DNA of 64,000 nucleotides from an uncultured Planctomycetota bacterium (GTDB lineage: Bacteria > Planctomycetota > Phycisphaerae > UBA1845 > Fen-1342): contig CAADGL010000015.1 in the NCBI GenBank assembly GCA_900696525.1, positions 166,523 to 230,522 on the forward strand, given 5' to 3'. A program made the translations under genes and the position numbers. Below the pieces are notes generated by a model. It was not told the DNA's origin. It saw nothing but the letters and a program-made list of their open reading frames with translations, and did no database searches. Of this stretch, positions 26,462 through 35,483 are shown piece by piece (within the stretch, counting starts at the first letter, position 1; each line of letters starts with the position of its first letter).

Positions 26462-28492
26462 TCAATCGGGCGTCGCCCCGCCCGCGACGCTGCGAGCCAG
26501 GCGCGCCTCGATTCGCGCCAGACGCTGCTCCAGCTCGTCGGCGGCAGCCCTGAGCGCCTCGATCTCGGCGTGTTTCTCGGCCCGCAGCTCGCGGAGCGCT
26601 TCGACGACGATCGCCGTCAGGCCGCGCTCGGTGACGTAGAGGTATCCCTCATCGTCCCGGCCGATCCACTCGGGAAACACCTGCTCCACTTCCTGCGCGA
26701 TCAGGCCGGTCTGCTGACCGGGCAGCCCCAGCCGGTCGCGAATCGCATCTTCCACGTACTCGAACGTGCGGCCGTGAAGCGAAAGCAGCCGGTCAAGCAT
26801 GCCCGGCGCGATCGGCGCGATGTCGCGCTTCAGCCGGGCGTCGGAGAAGTTCGCCCACGATCCGCCGCCGGGCTTGGCGGCGTCGCCGTTGCAGACCAGG
26901 GTGAACGCGCCCGGGTCTGCACCGATGCCGACGGCGCCGATGGTGCGCAAACCGTTGGCGGGCAACGCAGCGAAGTTGGAGCCGATGCCCACGCCGCCGT
27001 TGTCCTTCACGAGGAGCTTCGTCCCGCCCTCGACACGCACCCGGAAAGCGTCCTCGCCCGTCGTCCCGCGGACAAGCAGACGCGCGTCCGCCCCAGTCAC
27101 GCCGATGCTGACGCGTCCGGAGAGGTCGGCGTCGCCGGCGACGCTGAGCGGGTTGGCCGGGTTGAGCGTGCCGATGCCGACGTTGCCGGAGAAGTACCCG
27201 CGACCGTTGAAGTACCCGGCGTATCCGCCGGGAGAGTTTGCGACGCCGTGCACGCCGATGGCTGCGCCGCTGGCGGCGGTGTTGGCGCCCAAGACCCCCG
27301 CGCCGGACGTCACGTTGCTCTCGCCGTAGACGCCGATGCCGGTCGAGGCGCGGCCGACGACGCCGACGCCGTTGCCGGTCGCCTCGCCCTGCACGCCGTA
27401 GGAGGGCGCTCGGCCGCGGACGCCGATGCCGGCCGAATTGGCGTTGGTCACTTCGCCGAAGACGCCGTAGGTGAACCCGCCGGTGCCGCTGCTGACGCCG
27501 TAGACGCCGCCGCTGTCGTTTCCGGTTCCGATGAACTCGGCGGCGACGGTGGGGCTGGTGCCAAAGACGGCTCGGGAGGGTCCGGTGCCGAAGACGCCGA
27601 TGCCGCCGGAGCCGCTGGCAGAGCCCTCTACACCGACGTTCGGACCGGAGCCGTAGACGCCGCTTCCGCTCGGACTGGCGCTGGTGAAGTAACCGCCGTA
27701 GGTCGTTCCGCTGCCAGCCGTCTGGCTGCCGAACACGGCTCGCGCGGTGTTGTTGCTGACGACGTGGAGCTTGTGTGTGGGCGTCGTGGTGCCGATGCCG
27801 ATGTTGCCTTCGTCGGTGGCCGTCATCCGGTTGCCGTCGACGTTCAGGTGCCAGTCGCCCGTCGCACCGTCCAGGTAGGTCCAGGCGGCCTGGCCCCCCG
27901 CCCTGTATCCGTAGAATGGCCAGGCGTTCGCGCCCTCGGTGGTGACGTACATTCCGCCGTAGCCCGAGTTCACCGGCGCGTGCACGCCGAACCACTCGAG
28001 CCCGACCGTGTAGTCGCGATTGATGCCGACGAACCCGGTGCCGTTGTTGACGATCGCCGTCCCGGAGTTGCGCCACTGGCTGGAGCTCAGGGCGTGCAGG
28101 GCATAGGGGACGGCGGTCAGCCGCTGGCGCGGCGCGAGCGTGGTGTACGGGCCGCCGAAGCAGTTGCCGTTGATGGCGTCCTGGCGGACGCGGACTTCGA
28201 GCCAGCGGGCGTCGCCGTCGAACTGCGCGCCGAAGTCCAGCGTCCCAGTGAACTGGCCGTCGACGATGTCCACGTTGTCATGGCAGTACGTCGGGCCAAC
28301 CTGAGCACCCCCGACGCCGGCGTCGAAGAGCACGAACTGCAAGTCGTAGCTGCCGTTGGCGGGCGCGCCGGCCTCCACGAGTTGTGCCTGGTAGGTGAAG
28401 GCGGTGCCGACCGGGGTTTGAGCCAATGCCGGCAGCGCGAAGAGCACCAGCATCGCGTGCACAAGGACCGTCGTTCGAAGCCTGGCATGCAT
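26462..28492 (-). CDS. Secreted fibre-like protein with S74 intramolecular chaperone domain
   Basis: A 676-residue protein with a clear signal peptide (residues 8-24, TVLVHAMLVLFALPALAQ). Residues 25-130 form a beta-rich N-terminal domain (TAFTYQAQLVEAG). The middle is Gly/Val-rich repeats such as GNIGIGTTTPTHKLHV and GNVGIGTLNPANPLSV, the form seen in trimeric tail fibres. The C-terminal 127 residues are a peptidase S74/endosialidase chaperone: Ser550 and Lys555 in SDARLKRDIAPI are the expected self-cleavage dyad. A coiled coil ends the protein (HAEIEALRAAADELEQRL). It has a good AGAGG site before the ATG. No phage gene is nearby, so this looks like a cell-surface trimeric fibre. Confidence 0.88.
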   Translation of the reverse strand: MHARLRTTVLVHAMLVLFALPALAQTPVGTAFTYQAQLVEAGAPANGSYDLQFVLFDAGVGGAQVGPTYCHDNVDIVDGQFTGTLDFGAQFDGDARWLEVRVRQDAINGNCFGGPYTTLAPRQRLTAVPYALHALSSSQWRNSGTAIVNNGTGFVGINRDYTVGLEWFGVHAPVNSGYGGMYVTTEGANAWPFYGYRAGGQAAWTYLDGATGDWHLNVDGNRMTATDEGNIGIGTTTPTHKLHVVSNNTARAVFGSQTAGSGTTYGGYFTSASPSGSGVYGSGPNVGVEGSASGSGGIGVFGTGPSRAVFGTSPTVAAEFIGTGNDSGGVYGVSSGTGGFTYGVFGEVTNANSAGIGVRGRAPSYGVQGEATGNGVGVVGRASTGIGVYGESNVTSGAGVLGANTAASGAAIGVHGVANSPGGYAGYFNGRGYFSGNVGIGTLNPANPLSVAGDADLSGRVSIGVTGADARLLVRGTTGEDAFRVRVEGGTKLLVKDNGGVGIGSNFAALPANGLRTIGAVGIGADPGAFTLVCNGDAAKPGGGSWANFSDARLKRDIAPIAPGMLDRLLSLHGRTFEYVEDAIRDRLGLPGQQTGLIAQEVEQVFPEWIGRDDEGYLYVTERGLTAIVVEALRELRAEKHAEIEALRAAADELEQRLARIEARLARSVAGGATPD

Positions 28493-28796
28493 GACGCACC
28501 TCTGTTGTGATGGTGACTCGTGTAGGACAGTGACTCGCGGGCGCCCTCGACCCGTGCGAACGCGGCGCCCTTGACGAAATCTGCCGGCTCAGCGACATCC
28601 GGCCCCGGTGACCGCTTTGACCGGCTCACGGCCCTGGCGATCACGCGTACACCCGATGTACGGGGGATTAGTCTCGACTTGGACGGACCGGCCCGGCATA
28701 ATCGAAGGAAAGGGCCTCTAGACGCCTTGCAGCCACTCGAAACAGGGCCGCAGCCCCGCCTGGGCTGCCGATTGCGGAACCGGCCGGGGCCGACCA
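28493..28796. other. Divergent intergenic region between the S74 and ECF sigma genes
   Basis: Contains an 8-bp direct repeat GTGACTCG at 28513-28520 and 28530-28537 close to the S74 start, and the ECF promoter candidate listed separately. No RNA gene is seen. Confidence 0.5.
28674..28702 (+). promoter_or_regulatory. Candidate promoter of the ECF sigma/kinase unit (TCGACT-N17-CATAAT)
   Basis: TCGACT (28674-28679) and CATAAT (28697-28702) are 17 nt apart. The predicted leader is about 90 nt. Confidence 0.4.
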
Positions 28797-29405
28797 ATGA
28801 GCGAGAACCTGACACGACGATCGCTGCTGGTCCGCGTACGCGACGCCGACGACGACGCTGCCTGGGCCGAGTTCGAGGCCCTGTATCGAGAGCTGATCAC
28901 GCGCTACGCGCGGGTGCGCGGCTTGCAGCCGGCCGATGCCGACGACGTTTGCCAGGCGGTGATGGCCAGGCTCTGCCGATCGCTGCGAAACTTCGAGTAC
29001 GACTCCCGAAAAGGGCGGTTCCGGACCTACCTCTACCGCGCCGTCCGAAATGTCATCATCGATCAGTTCGCGCGTCCCAACCGCCTCCCGGCCGCCGTAC
29101 AGCCAGATGAGGCGACGCTCCTGGTCGCGGATGCGGCGGAGGGCGGCGATTCGGCATGGGAGCGCGAGTGGGAGAACCACCACCTTCGGACGGCGATGGT
29201 GACGATCCGTCGGACGTTCGACGAGGCAAGCGTTCAGATGTTCGAACGGCTGCTGGCGGGCGACGCGGTCGAGCAGGTGGCCGAGGCGTTCGGCTCAACG
29301 CCGCAGGCCGTCCAGAAGATCAAGCAGCGCATCCGGGCTCGGATGCAGCAGTTGATCGCGCGCCAGATCGCCGAGGAAGATCAGCCGGACGCGGGACCCG
29401 CGTGA
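28797..29405 (+). CDS. ECF-type RNA polymerase sigma factor
   Basis: A 202-residue sigma-70 family protein of ECF size. Region 2 is at about residues 23-92, with the DxxQ-like core ADDVCQAVMARLCRSL and RTYLYRAVRNVIIDQFAR for -10 recognition. Region 4 is at about residues 140-190 (DAVEQVAEAFGSTPQAVQKIK), the helix-turn-helix for the -35 element. No anti-sigma factor is adjacent; instead a Ser/Thr kinase gene follows after 93 nt. This pairing is common in planctomycetes, where the kinase is thought to control the sigma factor or its regulon by phosphorylation. That link is inference here. No Shine-Dalgarno is obvious before the ATG. Confidence 0.9.
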   Translation: MSENLTRRSLLVRVRDADDDAAWAEFEALYRELITRYARVRGLQPADADDVCQAVMARLCRSLRNFEYDSRKGRFRTYLYRAVRNVIIDQFARPNRLPAAVQPDEATLLVADAAEGGDSAWEREWENHHLRTAMVTIRRTFDEASVQMFERLLAGDAVEQVAEAFGSTPQAVQKIKQRIRARMQQLIARQIAEEDQPDAGPA

Positions 29406-29498
29406 GTCGGCGAGCGCTCCGGCGCGGCTTTCCACGGACGCCGCGCAGGCCGTGCAAACGCGCCACTGCGACCCGCAGCGCACGAAGCGGACAGCGCC

Positions 29499-31817
29499 AT
29501 GACTTTCGATGAATCCTCTTCGGACGCGGCGTGGATGGAGCGCCTGCGCGAGGCCGTGCGTCCGGCGACAGCCGGCCGCATCGGACCCTATGAGCTCGTG
29601 GCGGAAGCCAACCGCGGCGGGCAGGGCGTCGTGTTTCGTGCCCGCCAGCCCGGGACGAACCGGCACGTCGCGCTGAAGCGCATTCTCGGCGGCCGCCTCG
29701 CGACGCGCGAGGCACGCGCACGCTTCGAGCGCGAGGTCGAGGCGCTCTGCGGGCTCGATCATCCGAACATCGTCACCGTCTACGGCGTCGAGTCGATCGA
29801 CGGACAGCCCGTTCTGGCGATGGAGTGGATCGATGGGCAGCCCGTCGACGCCTGGGCCCGTGGCGACGCCCGAGCCGGCCGCCCGCTGCGCGAGCGCCTG
29901 GCCGTGTTCCTCCAGGTGTGCGACGCCGTACAGCATGCCCACCAGCGCGGCGTGATTCATCGCGACCTGAAGCCGTCGAACATCCTGGTGAGCGCGACCG
30001 GCGTGTCGCGCGTGGTCGATTTCGGCCTGGCCCGCGCGGTCGACAGCGACAGCTCCGACGCCGCTCGTCTGACGGGGACCGCCGAGCTGCTGGGAACGCC
30101 GGCGTACGCCTCGCCCGAGCAGGTGTCGCTCGATCGCGCCGGGCTGGACACCCGCACCGACGTGTATTCGCTGGGCGCCGTTCTGTACCAGCTTCTCTGC
30201 GGCGTGCCGCCGCACGATGCGTCGCGCGGGCTGCCGGCATTGCTGGAGGCCATCCGCAAGGACGATCCGCCCGCGCCCAGCTCGGTCGCGCCCGGGGTCG
30301 ATCGTGACCTGAGCGCCATCACGCTCAAGGCGCTGGCGCGTGATCCGGCGTTGCGTTACCAGTCGGTCGACGCCCTGGCCGCGGACCTGCGGCGCTACCT
30401 GGCGGGCGAGCCAGTGACGGCCCAGCCGCCGAGCCTCGCGTACCAGCTTCGCAAGCTCATTGGGCGCCATCGCACGTCGTTCGCCCTTGTCCTGGTCGTG
30501 CTCGCGGCGCTGCTGGCATTCGCGATCACGACCGCGTCTCTGGCCCTGCGGCTGGACCAGCAGCGCAACGCCGCCGTCGCCGCGCAGACCAGGGAGGCCG
30601 ACGCGCGGGCCGCCGCCGAGGAGGTTGTCGACTTCCTCCGGCGCATGCTGGCGGCGGCCGATCCGCGGAAGCGGCAGGGCGAGGCGCTTACCGTCAGCCA
30701 GGTCGTTGACGAGGCGTTGCAGCGGTCCGAAGGGATGTTCGAGCAGCGGCCGGCCGTCGACGCGCTGGTGCGGCTGACGCTGGGCGAGACGCTCAATGCG
30801 CTGGGTCGCCATGCCGAGGCCCAGGTTCAGCTCGATCGCTCGCTCTCGATTCTGCGCGAGCTGTACGGCGGGTCGCGCAAGGAGACGGGGCAGGCCCTGC
30901 GTAGTCTCGGCCACGTCCAACTGGCGCAGGGACACGCGGCGGAGGCCGCCGCGTTGTACTCCGAAGCGGCCGAAGTGTATCGTCGCCTTCCTTCGGAGCA
31001 GCTCGCTCTGGCCGCGACCCTGCACAGCCTCGCCGTCGCGCACCTGGAGCAGCGCGACCTGGCGCTGGCGGAGAGTCTGCTCGTCGAGGCGCAGCAGCTT
31101 CGCGGCGCCAAACCCGGCCCCGAGGCAGCCGAATCGATCAATGGCAAGCAGCTCCTGGCGTCGCTGAAATTCCACCAGGGGCAGTTCGACGAGGCCGAGC
31201 GCCTGGCCCTCGCGGCCCTGTCGGAGGCGCGGGCGGCGCTCGGCGACCGCCACGAGCTGACCATCGCCGTCCTGGGCAACGTGGCCGTCGTGATGAAGCG
31301 CGGCGGGCGTCCCGCCGAAGCGCGGCCCTACTCCGAGGAGTGCCTGGCGACCGCGCGGCTTGTGTTCGGCGACGACCACCCTCACACGCTGCAATCCACC
31401 GCCAACCACGCGTCGCTGCTGCAAGCCCTGGGAGAGGACGCCAGGGCCGAGGCGCTGTACACGCAATTGCTGAGCCACTACGAGCAGCGCGATCAGCTCG
31501 AGCTCCCGACCGCGCTCGCCGCCGCCAATAACCTCGGCTCGCTGCTGCTCTCTCAACACCGCTACCACGAGGCCGAGACCCTGCTCCGCGAGACGCTCGA
31601 CCGCACGCGCAAGGTCATGGGCCCGCGCCACCCGGATTGCGCCGTGGCGATGGCCCAGCTCGCTACGGCGGTCTACGAGCTGCGTCCGGATGACGGCCGC
31701 GCCGAAGCCCGGCAACTGGTCGCCGACGCGCTGGCGATCATGGAGGGCGCCCTGCCGCCGGACCATCCGTTCGTTCTCAAGGCGCGCAGCCACCTGGCGC
31801 GCCTCGACGGCGAGTGA
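29499..31817 (+). CDS. Membrane-anchored Ser/Thr protein kinase with TPR region
   Basis: A 772-residue Hanks-type kinase. The catalytic domain spans about residues 27-295: glycine loop NRGGQGVVF, ATP-binding Lys in VALKRI, catalytic loop HRDLKPSN (about 154-161), DFG in VVDFGLA (about 174) and GTPAYASPEQ in the activation segment. All catalytic residues are present. A single membrane segment lies at about 327-350 (FALVLVVLAALLAFAITTASL). The C-terminal 400 residues are TPR repeats in the NPHAxxxL/Kinesin-light-chain style (AEAAALYSEAAEVYRRLP; EAETLLRETLDRTRKVMG). It probably senses a partner with its TPR part and signals inside the cell, with the upstream ECF factor the likely target. Confidence 0.93.
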   Translation: MTFDESSSDAAWMERLREAVRPATAGRIGPYELVAEANRGGQGVVFRARQPGTNRHVALKRILGGRLATREARARFEREVEALCGLDHPNIVTVYGVESIDGQPVLAMEWIDGQPVDAWARGDARAGRPLRERLAVFLQVCDAVQHAHQRGVIHRDLKPSNILVSATGVSRVVDFGLARAVDSDSSDAARLTGTAELLGTPAYASPEQVSLDRAGLDTRTDVYSLGAVLYQLLCGVPPHDASRGLPALLEAIRKDDPPAPSSVAPGVDRDLSAITLKALARDPALRYQSVDALAADLRRYLAGEPVTAQPPSLAYQLRKLIGRHRTSFALVLVVLAALLAFAITTASLALRLDQQRNAAVAAQTREADARAAAEEVVDFLRRMLAAADPRKRQGEALTVSQVVDEALQRSEGMFEQRPAVDALVRLTLGETLNALGRHAEAQVQLDRSLSILRELYGGSRKETGQALRSLGHVQLAQGHAAEAAALYSEAAEVYRRLPSEQLALAATLHSLAVAHLEQRDLALAESLLVEAQQLRGAKPGPEAAESINGKQLLASLKFHQGQFDEAERLALAALSEARAALGDRHELTIAVLGNVAVVMKRGGRPAEARPYSEECLATARLVFGDDHPHTLQSTANHASLLQALGEDARAEALYTQLLSHYEQRDQLELPTALAAANNLGSLLLSQHRYHEAETLLRETLDRTRKVMGPRHPDCAVAMAQLATAVYELRPDDGRAEARQLVADALAIMEGALPPDHPFVLKARSHLARLDGE

Positions 31818-31839
31818 CGCCCCCCGGGGAGGATCAACG

Positions 31840-34635
31840 CTACTTGGCTTCGAGCCAGTTCTCGCCCACGTGCGTCTCGACCTTGAGCGGCACGCTCATT
31901 TCCATCGCGCCGCCCATGACCTCGGCAACGACCCGCGCCATGGCCTCGGCCTCGGCCGACGGCGCCTCGCACACCAGCTCGTCGTGAACTTGCAGCAGCA
32001 TGCGCAGCGGCAGCCTGTCGCGCTCGATTCTCCGGTGAAGCTGCACCATCGCCACCTTGATCAGGTCCGCCGCCGATCCCTGCACGACCGTGTTGACGGC
32101 CAGGCGCTCCGCCAGGGCCCGGGCCGCGCGGTTGCGCGACTGGATATCCGGGATCGGCCGCCGACGGCCCAGGATCGTCCGCACGAAGCCGTGCTCCGCC
32201 GCCTGGGCGATGCACTGGTCGATGAAGCCGCGGATGCGCGGGTAGCGGCGGAAGTAGTTGTCGATGAACTGCTGGGCCTCGTTGCGGCTCATGCCCGTGC
32301 CCTGCGCCAGGCCGAACGCCGTCTGGCCATAGACGATGCCGAAGTTCACCGCCTTGGCCCGGCCGCGCATCTCGCGCGTGACCTGCTCCGGCGGGACACC
32401 GTTGACCTGGGCGGCGACGAACTGGTGGATGTCCTCGTCGTCGGCGAAGGCGCGCCGGAGCTGCTCGTCGCCGCTGAAGTGGGCGAGAATGCGCAGCTCG
32501 ACCTGGGAGTAATCGGCGACGATCAGGCGCTGGCCGGGGTCGCTGGGGATGAAGGCCCGGCGGATCTCGCGGCCGAGGTCGGTGCGGACGGGGATGTTCT
32601 GGAGGTTCGGCTCGCTGCTGGAGAGGCGGCCGGTGACGGCGCCGGTCTGGTGATAGCTCGTGTGAACACGGCCGGTGCGTTTCGAGACCTCGCGCGGCAG
32701 GGCGTCGACATAGGTGCCGCGGAGCTTCTGAAGCTCGCGGTGCTCGAGCAGCAGCCTGAGCACGGGGTGGCCGGTCTCATCCGCGAGCGTTTCGAGCGTG
32801 TCGGCGTCAGTCGAGCGGGTCGTCGCGGTGCGGCGGACCACGCGCATGCCGAGCCTGTCGAAGAGCACTTCGGCGAGCTGCTTGGGCGAGTCGATGTTGA
32901 AGACAACGCCGGCGAGGCGGTGGATCTCGTCAGTGATCTGGCCGATCCGGGCCGCGAGCTGCCGGCTCATGCGCTGGAGGAACTCGACGTCGACGCGCAC
33001 GCCGTGGCGCTCCATGTCCATCAGCACGCGGACGAGCGGCATCTCGACGTCGTAGAAGAGCGAGGCCAACTCGGAGCCGCGCAGGTGCGGCTCGAACAGC
33101 GCGTGCAGCCGCCAGGTGTAGTCCGCGTCCTCGCCGGAGTACTCGGCGACGTGCGCCAGCGGCACCTGGTCGAGGCGGAGCTGGTCGCGGCCCTTGCCGA
33201 TCAGGTCGGTGATCGGAATCATCGTGTGATTCAGCACCCGCGCGGCCAGGCTGTCGAGCCTGAACGACGTTTGCAGCGGATCGAGCACGAACGCGGCGAT
33301 CATGGTGTCGAACAGCGGTCCGGCGACGGGCATGCCCGCCTGGTGCAGGACGATCGCATCGTACTTCACGTGGTGGCCCACCTTGAGCTTGCTCCCGTCC
33401 GCCAGCAGCGGCCCAAGGGCGCTGCGGAGCTGCTCGAGGGAGAGCGTCGGCCCGAAGATCGACTGAACCGGCAGGTAATAGGCCTCGCCCGGTCGCCACG
33501 CCAGCGACACGCCCAGCAGGTCCGCGTCCAACGGGTGTGTGCCGGACGTCTCTGTGTCGATCGCGAACGCGGGCTGCGCGCGCAGCGCGTCCACGAGCTG
33601 CGCCAGCTCCTCCGCCGTCCCCACGAGGTGATATCGCCCGCCCTCGGGCTGTTCGAGCGCCGGGGCGCGAAGCTGCGCCAGCGTCGGGACCGGCGGAGGT
33701 TCGTGGCGGCGCTCTGACGAGCGGTTTCGATCCGCACCGCGATCCGAGCCGCGACCCTGTTCCTCGGCGCCGCCGCCTTCCTCCGCCGGCACCTGCTCCA
33801 GCATCCGCCGCATGCCCAGCTTGCGCATGATGGGCACAACTGCCGACCAGCGCAGTCGCTCGACGCGCGCGGCGTCGAGGTCGAAATCGACGGGCGTGTC
33901 CTTTCTGAGGGTGACGAGGCTGCGTGCGGTCTCGATACTCGGCGCGAACGCCAGCACGTTCTCGCGCTGCTTCGGAGACAACTCGTGGGCGTGCTCGATC
34001 ACGCCGAGGGCCGTACCGTACTTCTCCAGCAGCTTCGCCGCGGTCTTCGGGCCGATGCCCGGCACGCCGGGGACGTTGTCTACGCTGTCGCCGGTGAGAA
34101 TCTGGGCCTCGACGGCCTGCTCCGGCCGCCAGCCCTTCTCGCGCAGCAGCACGTCGGGGGTGATGAGCGCGTCCTTGCCGGGGTCGTACATCGAGACGTG
34201 CGGGCCGAGGAGCTGCTCCAGGTCCTTGTCCTTGCTCACGAGCACGACGTGCAGCTCCGGCCCCGCCAGCCGCGCCGCCAGCGTCGCCATGATGTCATCC
34301 GCCTCGAACCCCGGCGCCCGCAGGATCGGCAGCCCCAGCGCCTCGGCCATCCCGATGATCCGGTCGCGCTGGATCGGCAGGTCCTCCGGCGGCGGCTCGC
34401 GATGGGCCTTGTACTCGGCGTGAATGTCGCGGCGGAAGACGGTCTCGTCGGACACGTCGAGCGCCATCGCCATGAACTGCGGCCGGCGGTTCTTGAGAAT
34501 GTTCAGCACCATCTGCCAGAAGACGTGCGTGGCGCGCGTCGGCTCGCCGGAGGGCGCCCTGAGCGTAGCGAACGGCGCGAAGTACGCCCTGTAGATCTGC
34601 GCGTGCCCGTCGATCAGGTACAGCGTCTGCGCCAT
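31840..34635 (-). CDS. polA: DNA polymerase I
   Basis: A 931-residue three-domain polymerase for Okazaki fragment processing and repair. Residues 1-290 form the 5' nuclease (YLIDGHAQIYRAYFA; EADDIMATLAARL; TGDSVDNVPGVPGIGPKTA). After an Arg/Ser-rich linker, the 3'-5' exonuclease (about 330-510) keeps its acidic residues (FAIDTETSG, VGHHVKYDAI, YSGEDADYTWRL), so proofreading is probably active, unlike in some phyla. The polymerase domain has motif A DYSQVELRILAHFSGD, the finger helix KAVNFGIVYGQ and motif C LQVHDELV. It converges with the kinase gene, 22 nt away. The ATG at 34635 follows a -10 box by 6 nt with no ribosome site, suggesting a leaderless message. Confidence 0.97.
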   Translation of the reverse strand: MAQTLYLIDGHAQIYRAYFAPFATLRAPSGEPTRATHVFWQMVLNILKNRRPQFMAMALDVSDETVFRRDIHAEYKAHREPPPEDLPIQRDRIIGMAEALGLPILRAPGFEADDIMATLAARLAGPELHVVLVSKDKDLEQLLGPHVSMYDPGKDALITPDVLLREKGWRPEQAVEAQILTGDSVDNVPGVPGIGPKTAAKLLEKYGTALGVIEHAHELSPKQRENVLAFAPSIETARSLVTLRKDTPVDFDLDAARVERLRWSAVVPIMRKLGMRRMLEQVPAEEGGGAEEQGRGSDRGADRNRSSERRHEPPPVPTLAQLRAPALEQPEGGRYHLVGTAEELAQLVDALRAQPAFAIDTETSGTHPLDADLLGVSLAWRPGEAYYLPVQSIFGPTLSLEQLRSALGPLLADGSKLKVGHHVKYDAIVLHQAGMPVAGPLFDTMIAAFVLDPLQTSFRLDSLAARVLNHTMIPITDLIGKGRDQLRLDQVPLAHVAEYSGEDADYTWRLHALFEPHLRGSELASLFYDVEMPLVRVLMDMERHGVRVDVEFLQRMSRQLAARIGQITDEIHRLAGVVFNIDSPKQLAEVLFDRLGMRVVRRTATTRSTDADTLETLADETGHPVLRLLLEHRELQKLRGTYVDALPREVSKRTGRVHTSYHQTGAVTGRLSSSEPNLQNIPVRTDLGREIRRAFIPSDPGQRLIVADYSQVELRILAHFSGDEQLRRAFADDEDIHQFVAAQVNGVPPEQVTREMRGRAKAVNFGIVYGQTAFGLAQGTGMSRNEAQQFIDNYFRRYPRIRGFIDQCIAQAAEHGFVRTILGRRRPIPDIQSRNRAARALAERLAVNTVVQGSAADLIKVAMVQLHRRIERDRLPLRMLLQVHDELVCEAPSAEAEAMARVVAEVMGGAMEMSVPLKVETHVGENWLEAK

Positions 34636-34641
34636 TCGGGC

Positions 34642-34671
34642 ATGTTAGCCCCACCCGAGCCCCAAGCGCAA
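34642..34671 (-). promoter_or_regulatory. Candidate polA promoter (TTGCGC-N18-TAACAT), leaderless
   Basis: On the minus strand TTGCGC (34671-34666) and TAACAT (34647-34642) are 18 nt apart, and TAACAT ends 6 nt before the ATG at 34635. The -35 lies in the third copy of the dispersed repeat element. Confidence 0.4.
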
Positions 34672-34680
34672 GCGCGGGGG
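34655..34680 (-). repeat. Third copy of the dispersed CCGAGCCCCAAGCGCAAGCG element
   Basis: Matches arm 1 of the 17024-17145 pair over its first 22 bases, then lacks one C of CCGGGG. The same strand of the element faces the polA start as faces pdxJ at 17 kb, and ATGTTAGCC lies at the same side of both copies. Confidence 0.75.
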
Positions 34681-34745
34681 TTGTCCGTGTGCCGCTGCTT
34701 CTCACGATCTCGACCGGGCTGGAGACAGCCCGGCTCCGCCGCCGG

Positions 34746-34751
34746 TACACT
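34746..34751 (+). promoter_or_regulatory. -10 box TACACT six nt before a start codon
   Basis: TACACT is followed by CCGACG and then the ATG at 34758, with a GAGACA 18 nt upstream (34722-34727). No Shine-Dalgarno is present, so transcription and translation probably start at the same base. Confidence 0.4.
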
Positions 34752-34757
34752 CCGACG

Positions 34758-35468
34758 ATGCGTTGCGATCTGCCATTCAAACCCGGGCAGCCCGCCGAGC
34801 ACGTCGCCGTGCGCGACGGCTACGACCGCTGGGCCGCCATCTACGACGCTGAGGCCAACCCGCTCATCCTGCTGGAGGACCAGCACCTTCCGCCGCTGCT
34901 CGGCGACGTGCGCGGCCTCGCAGTGGCCGACCTCGGCTGCGGCACGGGACGGCACGCGCTGCGCTGGGCCGCGGCGGGTGCGGAGGTGACGGCGGTGGAC
35001 TTTTCAGAGGGGATGCTGGCCGCCGCCCGCGCCAAGGCCGAGCAGGCCGGCCTGGCGCTGCGTTTCGTCGTGCACGACCTGACGGCGCGGCTGCCGCTGG
35101 CCGACGCCTCGTTCGATTGCGTGCTGTGCTGCCTGGTTCTGGATCACATCGCCGACCTGGCAGGGCTCCTGCGGGAAATGGGACGGCTCGCGCGACCGGA
35201 GGGCCGCATTATCATCTCGACGGTCCACCCGGCCATGCTGCTGCGCGGCATCCACGCGCACTTCCGCGACCCGGCCACGGGCGTGGACGTCTGCCCGGCC
35301 AGCCTGCCCTACGAAATCAGCGATTATGTCATGGCCGCAGTCCGGTCCGGCCTGCGGATCGTCCACCTGAGCGAGCACGCGGTCGACGCCGGCCTGGCGG
35401 CGCGCTTCCCGCGCGCCCGAAAGTACGCCGGCTGGCCGCTCCTGCTGCTGGCGGAGCTGGCTCGCTGA
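34758..35468 (+). CDS. Class I SAM-dependent methyltransferase
   Basis: A 236-residue Methyltransf_11-type enzyme. It has motif I VADLGCGTGRHALRWA near residue 57, the acidic strand VTAVDFSEGML, the motif-II region ASFDCVLCCLVLDHI and motif III ARPEGRIIISTVHPAM. The region before motif I (VRDGYDRWAAIYDAEANPL) is typical of small-molecule methyltransferases of the UbiE/BioC-like kind. The substrate is not evident, and neighbours (polA, lpxD) give no clue. The ATG at 34758 gives the family-like N-terminus; earlier in-frame starts would lie upstream of the -10 box. Confidence 0.82.
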   Translation: MRCDLPFKPGQPAEHVAVRDGYDRWAAIYDAEANPLILLEDQHLPPLLGDVRGLAVADLGCGTGRHALRWAAAGAEVTAVDFSEGMLAAARAKAEQAGLALRFVVHDLTARLPLADASFDCVLCCLVLDHIADLAGLLREMGRLARPEGRIIISTVHPAMLLRGIHAHFRDPATGVDVCPASLPYEISDYVMAAVRSGLRIVHLSEHAVDAGLAARFPRARKYAGWPLLLLAELAR

Positions 35469-35483
35469 GCGGGCGGGCCGGCG

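Noticed and set aside
26462..28492. S74 gene considered as a prophage tail fibre
   Set aside because: It has a signal peptide, its own regulatory signals and only housekeeping or surface neighbours.
25931..28510. An 859-codon plus-strand frame opposite glmM and the S74 gene
   Set aside because: It spans two real genes and the terminator between them, and its product has no domain or signal; antisense shadow.
29295..31793. An 832-codon minus-strand frame opposite the kinase
   Set aside because: Kinase and TPR motifs on the plus strand are unambiguous; the opposite frame is compositional.
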